A stretch of DNA of 64,000 bases, taken from positions 50,927 to 114,926 of the forward strand of contig DATJVC010000017.1 of the NCBI GenBank assembly GCA_035501935.1. The letters are read 5' to 3'. Positions within the stretch are counted from its first letter, which is position 1, and every line of letters starts with the position of its first letter. A model generated the notes under the pieces. The model did no database searches and had not been told where the DNA came from. It worked only from the letters and a program-made list of their open reading frames with translations. Of this stretch, positions 54,689 through 64,000 are shown piece by piece. This DNA is from Gammaproteobacteria bacterium (GTDB taxonomy: Bacteria > Pseudomonadota > Gammaproteobacteria > JAJPIJ01). The translations under genes were made by a program, and so were the position numbers.

Positions 54689-54740
54689 GCTTCATTCATC
54701 CATCAATGACGGTAACGCCCGACTGATGTTCGCGGTTGCC

Positions 54741-54941
54741 CTATTCGAGGACAAAGGAAATGTTCGCATTGATCCGGTATTTCGCGATCTTGTCGCCCTG
54801 TACGGTCGCCTCGATGTCCTTGATGTAGATGGATTTGACGTTCCGCACCGATTTCGCCGCCTGCTTGACCGCATTTTGAGCGGCGTCTTCCCAATTTTTG
54901 TCCGATTCGGCCAGTACCTCTATCACTTTCAACATGGTCAT
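54741..54941 (-). CDS. Dodecin family flavin-binding protein
   Basis: 66 residues starting MTMLKVIEVLAESDKNWEDAAQNAV, then KSVRNVKSIYIKDIEATVQGDKIAKYRINANISFVLE: a complete dodecin. Dodecins form 12-mers that store or scavenge flavins. The ATG at 54941 has AGGAGA upstream (another ATG at 54935). First gene before groEL, and an FNR-type site lies 60 bp upstream. Flavin storage fits the cluster of flavoenzymes (nitroreductase, flavin reductase) in this window. Confidence 0.92.
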   Translation of the reverse strand: MTMLKVIEVLAESDKNWEDAAQNAVKQAAKSVRNVKSIYIKDIEATVQGDKIAKYRINANISFVLE

Positions 54942-54972
54942 GATGGCTATCTCCTGATTGTGTCCTTGCTTC

Positions 54973-55014
54973 AAAATAGCCGAAATGTGACAGCAGGTTT
55001 TTGACCTGGATCAA
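54973..55014 (-). promoter_or_regulatory. FNR/Anr-type box and promoter for the dodecin-groEL operon
   Basis: TTGACCTGGATCAA (55001-55014) matches the consensus at 9 of 10 positions. Leftward, TATTTT (54978-54973), a good -10, lies 22 nt later; predicted start near 54966, box centre near -41.5. Dodecin begins about 25 nt further. Confidence 0.7.
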
Positions 55015-55077
55015 CTCGGGTTCACCGGTGGTATCGCGGGATTTCCCCGGCGCACGACCGGTTTTCGAAACCATTCG

Positions 55078-55716
55078 CTAGGGTTGCGTGATGGCATGCA
55101 GGCCGTTGCTCACGTATTGCACCGCCAGTGCCGCCAGCACGATGCCGAATAGGCGCGCCACCACGTTGACCCCGGTCTCGCCCAGCACCCGGCTGATGTG
55201 TTGCGCCGCGAGCAGCATAAGCAGGGTGATGAACAGGATCACGGTCACGACGCCCAGCACCATCCAGGTCTGCGCCGACTGCCAGCCGTGGATGCCGGTC
55301 AGCAGCAGGACGGTGGTAAGCGAACCCGGGCCGGCGATCATCGGGATCGCCAGCGGGAACACGCTGATGTCATCCCGGTGTTCCGCCTCCAGTTGTTCGC
55401 TGGGGATGGCCGTGCGCAAACCCGTCTGCCGCACCAGCACCATGTCGACCGCCAGCAGAAACAGGAGGATGCCGCCGGCAATCGTGAACGCCGGCATGCC
55501 GATGCCGAGATAACGCAGCAGTGCGTGGCCGCCCAGGGCGAAGAAAACAAGAATCACCAGCGCCACTGTCACGCCGCGCAAAGCCGTGCCGCGGGAGGCG
55601 GCGCGCGGGTAATTACGGGTCATCGCCGCGAACATGGGCGCCACCCCGACCGGGTCGACGACCACGAACAGCAGGATGAAGGCGTTGATGGCGTTTTCCA
55701 TCATGGGCAGGGACAC
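55078..55716 (-). CDS. MarC family integral membrane protein
   Basis: 212 residues with six hydrophobic segments, including FILLFVVVDPVGVAPMFAAM near the N-terminus and FPLAIPMIAGPGSLTTVLLL in the middle, both hallmarks of MarC. The family has no known transport substrate, and earlier links to multidrug resistance are not supported. The ATGs at 55704 and 55701 (MMENAINAF) are alternative starts. It lies upstream of the dodecin operon on the same strand; the region between contains the FNR-type promoter, so it is a separate unit. Confidence 0.9.
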   Translation of the reverse strand: MSLPMMENAINAFILLFVVVDPVGVAPMFAAMTRNYPRAASRGTALRGVTVALVILVFFALGGHALLRYLGIGMPAFTIAGGILLFLLAVDMVLVRQTGLRTAIPSEQLEAEHRDDISVFPLAIPMIAGPGSLTTVLLLTGIHGWQSAQTWMVLGVVTVILFITLLMLLAAQHISRVLGETGVNVVARLFGIVLAALAVQYVSNGLHAITQP

Positions 55717-55893
55717 TATCTGATGAAAATTAGCGAGTTACCTGCTGCGAACTGTTGAGATACTGTTGAGACATCGATATCGATCTCACCGTCAGTCTAT
55801 TGGGCACGCTTAATTATAAAGCGTGATATCATGATTAAATAATATCAAGAATTTCCCGAGCCCTTAATGCACAGGCTGGAGTAGAGGCCTCTT

Positions 55894-57420
55894 ATGCGGG
55901 AAACGACGTTACTTTCTTCCGATCTGGTTCGCAGTGTGCTCGATTCCGCGCCGGATGCGATGTTAATCATCGACGAGTCTGGTTCGATCCAGTTTGCCAA
56001 TCACCAGGTTTCCGCCTTGTTCGGCTACGAGCAGGAGGAGGTCATCGGCCAGAGCGTGGAGTTGTTGCTGCCGCAACGTTTCCGCGGCCGCCATGTTGCT
56101 CATCGGGAACGTTACATGGATGGCGGCCAGTTGCGCCCCATGGGCATCGGCCTTGATCTCTTTGCCTTGCGCAAGAACGGCACGGAATTCCCCGTTGAAA
56201 TCAGCCTGAGTCCCATCCGCGATGGTGAGAGGAGGCTCGTGGCCGCGGCAATTCGCGATGTGACCGACCGCAGGCGCATTGAGATGGAACTCAAGGTGGC
56301 ACTAGATGAAGCCGATCGCGCCAATCAGGCCAAGAGCCGGTTTCTTGCCACTGCAAGCCATGATTTGCGCCAGCCGCTGCAAACCCTCTCCCTGCTGAAC
56401 GGGACATTGCAACACATGGCGCAGGGTCGGAATGTACAGGAAATCCTGGCCCAACAGGAGCAAGCCATCGGGGCGATGTCACGGCTGCTGAATGCCCTGC
56501 TCGACATCAGCAAACTCGAGTCCGGCGCCATACGGCCCGAAATTACCGATATCACGGTGGCCAACCTGTTCGAGGAAATGCGTAATGAATTTGCCGGCAT
56601 CGCCGCCAGCAAGGGCCTGCAACTGACCGTCCAGCCATGCAATGAATGGGTCCGCACCGATCCCTCACTGGTCGGCCAGGTGCTCAGGAATCTCGTTTCC
56701 AATGCCATCAAATATACGCACAAGGGCTGGGTGGGTCTGCGCTGCATGCATGAGCGGGCCTGCATACGCATCGAGGTTCTGGACACCGGCGTGGGTATCA
56801 AGGTGGACCATATCCCCTACATCTACGACGAGTTTTATCAGATTGGAGTCCCGGCCAATACTTCGCGCGAGGGATACGGTCTGGGCTTGAGCATCGTCAA
56901 GCGGATCACGAATTTGCTCAATCTGAAGCTCGAAGTGCAGTCGGAGCTGGGCAAGGGGTCGACATTTTCGCTCGAGCTGCCGGTGAGCGACAGGCATGCA
57001 GATACCTCGCGCTCGACGCCGCAGTCGGACGTCGACGCAAGCCGGCAGGTATCAATGCCGCACATCCTGATAGTCGAGGACGATGACGCCGTGCGCAAGG
57101 CGACCCGCGTGCTGCTGAAGATCGCGGGCTACCGGGTGAGCGCCGTCGGCTCGCTGGGTGAGGCGCTGCGGCTGGCGGAAGAACAGGGCGACATCAATCT
57201 GCTGGTGACCGATTATCACCTCGGGGGCGAAGAAACCGGCACGCAGGTCATCGACTCCCTGCGTCCGATCATCGGCCCCGATTTCAAGACCATCCTGCTC
57301 ACTGGGGATACCTCGTCGGCGATAAGGCATCTGCAGCGCGACAAGGATCTCCACGTGGTGAGCAAGCCGATGAACGCCAACATGTTCCTGGAACTGATCA
57401 AAAAACTGCTCACGACCTGA
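55894..57420 (+). CDS. Soluble PAS-domain hybrid histidine kinase with C-terminal receiver
   Basis: 508 residues. PAS domain at about 15-120 (LDSAPDAMLIIDESGSIQFANHQVSALFGYEQEEVIGQ), phosphoacceptor His156 in LATASHDLRQPL, HATPase motifs in LVSNAIKYT, LDTGVGI and GYGLGLSIVKR, and a receiver domain (389-505) with Asp440 in LLVTDYHLGG. No membrane segment, so it senses a cytoplasmic signal. No HPt or output regulator is nearby; signalling may use the internal receiver as a sink or an unlinked partner. Start chosen at an ATG with AGAGG upstream. Confidence 0.92.
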   Translation: MRETTLLSSDLVRSVLDSAPDAMLIIDESGSIQFANHQVSALFGYEQEEVIGQSVELLLPQRFRGRHVAHRERYMDGGQLRPMGIGLDLFALRKNGTEFPVEISLSPIRDGERRLVAAAIRDVTDRRRIEMELKVALDEADRANQAKSRFLATASHDLRQPLQTLSLLNGTLQHMAQGRNVQEILAQQEQAIGAMSRLLNALLDISKLESGAIRPEITDITVANLFEEMRNEFAGIAASKGLQLTVQPCNEWVRTDPSLVGQVLRNLVSNAIKYTHKGWVGLRCMHERACIRIEVLDTGVGIKVDHIPYIYDEFYQIGVPANTSREGYGLGLSIVKRITNLLNLKLEVQSELGKGSTFSLELPVSDRHADTSRSTPQSDVDASRQVSMPHILIVEDDDAVRKATRVLLKIAGYRVSAVGSLGEALRLAEEQGDINLLVTDYHLGGEETGTQVIDSLRPIIGPDFKTILLTGDTSSAIRHLQRDKDLHVVSKPMNANMFLELIKKLLTT

Positions 57421-57450
57421 ACCGGACTGTCCTGCCGCGGTTAGGAACTT

Positions 57451-60090
<2,640 letters not shown>

Positions 60091-60125
60091 GGTTCGTATT
60101 ATGCCTCACCCGGATATGTCAATTG

Positions 60126-60155
60126 TTGACTGGCAGGTGAAAATGGCGACATAGT
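60126..60155 (+). promoter_or_regulatory. Possible sigma-70 promoter for the malic enzyme
   Basis: TTGACT (60126-60131) is followed after 18 nt by CATAGT (60150-60155), placing a start near 60162, 22 nt before the ATG. The match at -10 is moderate. Confidence 0.45.
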
Positions 60156-60183
60156 TCAACATAAGGAACGACGCGGTTGATTC

Positions 60184-61890
60184 ATGTCTGAAGATATACA
60201 GCCTGATGCCTCGCTCACGGGGCAGGCGCTGCTGTCGCAGCCGCTGTGGAACAAGGGCACCGCCTTTTCCGAGCGGGAGCGCGACGAATTCGGTTTGCAT
60301 GGACTGCTGCCGGCACAGGTCGAGACCCTGGAGCAGCAACTGGCGCGGGCCTTTGAGGCTTATGCCTCGCGGGTCAGCGACCTCGACAAGCACATCTATC
60401 TCCGCCAGTTGCAGGACGCCAACGAGGTCCTGTTCTACCGGTTGCTGGTGGAACATCTGGAGGAGACGATGCCCATCATCTATACACCGGTGGTGGGCGC
60501 CGCCTGCCAGCAGTTCAGCCATATTTACCGGCGGCCGCGCGGGTTGTTTGTGTCCCATCCCAACCGTCACCGCATCGAGGAGATCCTTGACCATTCGCCG
60601 GTGCCGCGGGTGGAGGTGATCGTCGTGACCGATGGCGAGCGGGTGCTGGGCCTGGGCGACCAGGGTGCGGGCGGCATGGCCGTGCCCGTCGGCAAACTGT
60701 CGCTCTACACAGCCTGCGCCGGCATCCATCCCGCGACCACACTGCCAATCATGCTTGACGTCGGCACCGACAACTCCGACTATCTGGGCGATCCGCTGTA
60801 TCTGGGCTGGCGGCATGAACGCATTCGCGGCCAGGAGTACGACGATTTTATCGAGCTTTTCATCCAAGCAGTGAACAAAAAATTCCCAAATGTCCTCCTG
60901 CAATGGGAGGACTTTGCGCGCGACAACGCCGCCCGCCTGCTCGGACGTTACCGGGACTCGCTGTGCACTTTCAACGACGACATCCAGGGAACCGCCGCCG
61001 TCACCGTGGGCGCGCTGCTTGCGGCCACCCACGCAGTCGGACAGCGGCTCGCGGATCAACACGTTATCGTCGTCGGCGCAGGCTCGGCCGGTTGCGGGAT
61101 CGCCGAACAAATTCTGGTCACGATGATGAAGCAAGGCCTGGCCGAGGACGAGGCCCGGTTGCGGTTCTACCTTGTGGACAAACCCGGTTTGTTGCATGAC
61201 GGCCTGACCGGTTTCACGCCTGCGCAGCGCCGTTTCGTACAGCCGCGAGATCGCGTGGTCAACTGGGATGTGACGCAAACGGGGACGATCCAGTTAATCG
61301 ACGTCGTCCGCGGCGCGCGGCCGACCATCCTGCTCGGCGTCAGCGGCCAGCCCGGCCTGTTCAGCGAGCCCATTGTGCGGTTGATGGCGAACCAGGTCGG
61401 TCATCCCATCATCTTTCCGCTGTCCAATCCCACCACGCGCTGTGAGGCGACGCCGGAAGATCTGATCCAATGGACGGACGGCAGGGCAGTGATCGCGACC
61501 GGCAGCCCGTTCAGGCCCGTGGCGTACAACGGCCGGACCTGCGTCATTTCCCAATGCAACAATCACTATATGTTCCCGGCAATGGGGCTGGGCATACTGG
61601 CGGTGGGCGCGCGACGGGTGACCGACGAGATGTTCATGGCGGCATCGGAGGCGCTGGCGGAGTGCGCCGGCGGGTTCTGGGCCAATGGCGCCGGCATTCT
61701 GCCACCGCTCTCGCAAATCCGTTCGGTCGCCAAGCGGATAGCCCTGGCCGTGGCCGCACAGGCCATCGCGCAGGGACTCGCCACACGCCCGCCTGCCGGC
61801 AACCTGGAGCAGGTCATCGACTCGCGAATGTGGACTCCGCGCTATCAGCCTTTCCGCCCCAAAACCCAGACGCAGGAACAGCCTGCCTAA
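60184..61890 (+). CDS. NAD-dependent malic enzyme (decarboxylating)
   Basis: 568 residues. The malate region MPIIYTPVVGAACQQFSHIYRRPRGLF, the catalytic VVTDGERVLGLGDQGAGGMAVPVGKLSLYTACAGI, metal-binding FNDDIQGTAAVTVGALL and dinucleotide fold IVVGAGSAGCGIAEQIL are all intact. It is the MaeA/SfcA length and motif type rather than the MaeB type. It converts malate to pyruvate, CO2 and NADH, the substrate for the adjacent PPDK. SD AAGGA lies upstream of the ATG, although the 17-nt spacing is long. Confidence 0.94.
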   Translation: MSEDIQPDASLTGQALLSQPLWNKGTAFSERERDEFGLHGLLPAQVETLEQQLARAFEAYASRVSDLDKHIYLRQLQDANEVLFYRLLVEHLEETMPIIYTPVVGAACQQFSHIYRRPRGLFVSHPNRHRIEEILDHSPVPRVEVIVVTDGERVLGLGDQGAGGMAVPVGKLSLYTACAGIHPATTLPIMLDVGTDNSDYLGDPLYLGWRHERIRGQEYDDFIELFIQAVNKKFPNVLLQWEDFARDNAARLLGRYRDSLCTFNDDIQGTAAVTVGALLAATHAVGQRLADQHVIVVGAGSAGCGIAEQILVTMMKQGLAEDEARLRFYLVDKPGLLHDGLTGFTPAQRRFVQPRDRVVNWDVTQTGTIQLIDVVRGARPTILLGVSGQPGLFSEPIVRLMANQVGHPIIFPLSNPTTRCEATPEDLIQWTDGRAVIATGSPFRPVAYNGRTCVISQCNNHYMFPAMGLGILAVGARRVTDEMFMAASEALAECAGGFWANGAGILPPLSQIRSVAKRIALAVAAQAIAQGLATRPPAGNLEQVIDSRMWTPRYQPFRPKTQTQEQPA

Positions 61891-62098
61891 CCGGAGGACG
61901 GTTATCCGGGGCGATTTCGGCGAGTGCAATGGGCCCCTGGCACGGTAATTCAGGAAAAATTCCCTGTATTTCATGAGGATATGCCGTCACCGCCGGCGTC
62001 TCCGGCCGCCCTTTTCCCGCCGCCCAGTTCATCAGGATGGACCCATGACGTCGGGAAAGACCCGCAATAACCCCGTTTCTCACCTAATATATATGTAT

Positions 62099-62134
62099 AG
62101 GTTATGGAAGTAATTCACAGAAAAACCATAACCT
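62099..62134. repeat. Inverted repeat upstream of the multi-PAS gene
   Basis: AGGTTATGG (62099-62107) is followed after 18 nt by its perfect complement CCATAACCT (62126-62134), within a very AT-rich stretch (TAATATATATGTATAG and CTTATATTTATTC). The 289-bp gap between malic enzyme and the PAS gene contains no gene. The element may be an operator or a promoter hairpin; AT-richness unlike the rest of the window supports a regulatory role. Confidence 0.5.
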
Positions 62135-62179
62135 TATATTTATTCTTGTTTGCTGGTAGTTACGGGATTCGCCCTAAAG

Positions 62180-64000
62180 ATGAAAAAATTGTCGACGAAC
62201 CCGGTTCAAAACAACGCGACGATCTTCGATCGCAGGCGCGCAGAGGAGGAATTACGCCGCAGCGATGATCAGTTGCTGCAGGCCGTCCGGGTCGCGCAGT
62301 TCGGCATCTTCGATCACGACCATCTCACCGGCGCCGTCTACTGGTCGCCGAAGTACCGGGAAATCTACGGTTACAGCGCGGATGAACCGGCGTCACCGCC
62401 GACGTTTCTCGCCAGTGTGCACCCGGACGATCTGGAGCGGATCGGGGCGGAAATCTTGCGGGCCCATGACCCGGCCGGTGCCGGCGCTTTCGATCAGGAG
62501 CACCGCATCGTGCGCCGGGACGGCGAGACCCGGTGGGTCTCCACCCGGTCACAAACATTTTTCAAGGCTGAAGGGGCCGCGCGCCGCCCGGAGCGCACCG
62601 TGGGCGCCAGCATCGACATCACCGAGCGCAAACGTGCCGATGAGCAACTGGCACTGTTCCGGCATTCGATCGAGCAGGCCTTCGTCGCCGTCTTCTGGAT
62701 CGACCACCGGGGCGGATTCACCTACGTCAACGAAGCCGCCTGCCGCTCGCTCGGCTACGATCGTGAAGAGTTGATGCGCCTGCAGTTGTGGGATATCGAT
62801 CCGGTCTATCCCAGGGAGCAGTGGAACAAGCGCTGGGAGGAATACGAACGTACAAAACACGATTCCGTCGTACGCGTGGAAAGCCGTCATCGTCGCAAGG
62901 ACGGCAGTGAATTTCCGGTCGAGGTTTTATGCCAGTTCATCACCGTGGGCGATCATGCGATACACATCGCCCAGGTTCACGATATAACCGAACAGAAGCG
63001 GGCACAGGAGGCATTGACGCTCTTCCGTACACTTATTGATCACGCAAACGATATTATCGAAGTCATAGATCCGGAAACCGGGCGCTTTCTTGATGTGAAT
63101 AACCAGGCCTGCCTTGCCCATGGTTATACCCGTGAGGAATACTTGGCTCTCACTGTTGCCGACCTCGACCCTGTGGTGGCCGACAAATCTTGGGAGCAAA
63201 TCAAAAAGGACATGTCGGGCTCCGGTTCCATCGTCCTCGAAAGTCTGCACCGGCGCAAGGATGGCTCGGCTTTCCCGGTCGAAGTCAACTGCGTCAACAT
63301 CCATCTTGATCGTGATTATGCTCTCGCCATAGTGCGCGACATCACCGAACGGAAGCGGACGGAAGAGGCGCTCAAGGCAAGCGAGGCCCGCTTCAGAAGC
63401 GCATTTGAGAACACCGCGGTGGGCATGATGATGATCGATGCCGGCGGCCGGTTTCAGCGTGTGAATCAGGCGTTCTGCGCACTCGTGGGTTATTCGGAAG
63501 ATGAATTGCGCGCCAAAACCTTCCTGGAGATCACCCATCCCGAGGACTTGGAGAAGAATCTGCCGGCAGTCAAGCAATTGATGGCTGGTGAGATGGAATC
63601 TTTTTTTGTCGAAAAGCGCTACCTCCACAAGCAAGGGCATCCGGTCTGGGTTCATGCCAGCGTCGCCGTGGTGCGCGATGCCCGGGGCAGGCCGTGCGGT
63701 TTCATCGCCCAGTCCCAGGACATCACCGAGCGCAGGCGCGCGGTTGAGGAACTGGAGCGCTCGGTCTCGCTGCTGCATTCCACCCTGGAATCGACCGCCG
63801 ACGGCATTCTGGTGGTGAACCATGAAGGCCGCATCATCAGCTTCAACCAGCAGTTTGTGGAAATGTGGCGGCTCTCCGCCGCCGTTATTGATTTGCGCGA
63901 CGATAACCAGGCACTGGCCTTTGTCCTGGATCAATTGAAGGAACCCGAGCAGTTTCTCAAGAAAGTCAGGGAATTGTACGACCAGCCGGAAGCGGAGAGT
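62180..64000 (+). CDS. Multi-PAS sensor protein (3' end outside window)
   Basis: 607 residues are visible and the frame is open to the end. At least four complete PAS/PAC units follow one another (about residues 32-155, 160-275, 280-395, 405-520), each ending in a DITERKRA-type PAC tail (SIDITERKRADEQLALF, VHDITEQKRAQEALTLF, VRDITERKRTEEALKAS, SQDITERRRAVEELERS), and a fifth starts at STLESTADGILVVNHEGRIISFNQQF. No membrane segment is visible. The output domain (histidine kinase, GGDEF or other) lies beyond the window. A stop codon (TAG) lies 8 codons before the ATG at 62180, which fixes the start to ATG or a nearby alternative. Confidence 0.88.
   Translation, partial: MKKLSTNPVQNNATIFDRRRAEEELRRSDDQLLQAVRVAQFGIFDHDHLTGAVYWSPKYREIYGYSADEPASPPTFLASVHPDDLERIGAEILRAHDPAGAGAFDQEHRIVRRDGETRWVSTRSQTFFKAEGAARRPERTVGASIDITERKRADEQLALFRHSIEQAFVAVFWIDHRGGFTYVNEAACRSLGYDREELMRLQLWDIDPVYPREQWNKRWEEYERTKHDSVVRVESRHRRKDGSEFPVEVLCQFITVGDHAIHIAQVHDITEQKRAQEALTLFRTLIDHANDIIEVIDPETGRFLDVNNQACLAHGYTREEYLALTVADLDPVVADKSWEQIKKDMSGSGSIVLESLHRRKDGSAFPVEVNCVNIHLDRDYALAIVRDITERKRTEEALKASEARFRSAFENTAVGMMMIDAGGRFQRVNQAFCALVGYSEDELRAKTFLEITHPEDLEKNLPAVKQLMAGEMESFFVEKRYLHKQGHPVWVHASVAVVRDARGRPCGFIAQSQDITERRRAVEELERSVSLLHSTLESTADGILVVNHEGRIISFNQQFVEMWRLSAAVIDLRDDNQALAFVLDQLKEPEQFLKKVRELYDQPEAES

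Overview
The window is GC-rich, densely coded bacterial DNA, most likely from a gamma- or betaproteobacterium. The evidence is gene content only: BrkB/YihY, RimO, M48 and MlaC proteins of proteobacterial type, a copper nitrite reductase with a fused cytochrome c, NnrS, an N-type rotary ATPase, PPDK and FNR-type promoters. A facultatively anaerobic, denitrification-capable organism, possibly a chemolithotroph, fits; the genus cannot be named from sequence alone.

Layout. 1-13.4 kb is ordinary chromosome: a BrkB-family membrane protein (cut at the left edge), a methyltransferase, a cytoplasmic molybdopterin oxidoreductase, an MscS channel, glucokinase, rimO, an RRM RNA-binding protein with a zinc-ribbon partner, a DUF3775 protein, an M48 protease and three Sel1-repeat proteins, then tRNA-Ser(CGA). 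13.5-16.8 kb holds a hydrolase and a translationally coupled pair: a ubiquitin-type zinc finger and a cyclic-nucleotide-domain flavoprotein. 16.9-25.5 kb has an MgtA-like P-type ATPase, a universal stress protein, a DevBCA-type efflux system, an MFS exporter and MlaC. 25.9-29.0 kb is a nitrite/NO module (nirK-cytochrome c, a CGHC protein, nnrS). 29.1-34.7 kb has archease-rtcB, CapA and a coupled phosphoribosyltransferase/hydrolase/kinase-like trio. 35.0-41.5 kb is an N-ATPase operon. 41.5-55.0 kb is a stress and anaerobic-survival block: SDR, OsmC, PRPP synthetase, flavin reductase, nitroreductase, Hsp20, Lon, B12-dependent ribonucleotide reductase, HPF, a second phosphoribosyltransferase, PolX, a GroEL paralogue and dodecin. 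55-64 kb has MarC, a PAS hybrid kinase, PPDK, malic enzyme and a multi-PAS sensor cut at the right edge.

The unifying signal is regulatory. Seven FNR/Anr/FixK-type boxes (TTGAT-N4-ATCAA; four perfect) lie in intergenic regions from 9.3 to 55.0 kb. Most are followed 21-22 nt later by a -10-like hexamer, the geometry of class II FNR activation (centre about -41.5). They sit before the DUF3775 gene, the efflux operon, an unannotated 49-codon ORF, both phosphoribosyltransferase operons, hpf-nrdJ and dodecin-groEL. Many of the genes match, by family, members of the mycobacterial DosR dormancy regulon (P-type ATPase, USP, Hsp20, nitroreductase, class II RNR, phosphoribosyltransferase plus hydrolase, CapA, APH-like kinase). 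I read 17-55 kb as an FNR-controlled hypoxia/NO survival island in a Gram-negative genome. A second notable point is that the N-ATPase operon lacks atpR, and its c subunit has Met where related c subunits carry a helix-1 Glu or Gln.
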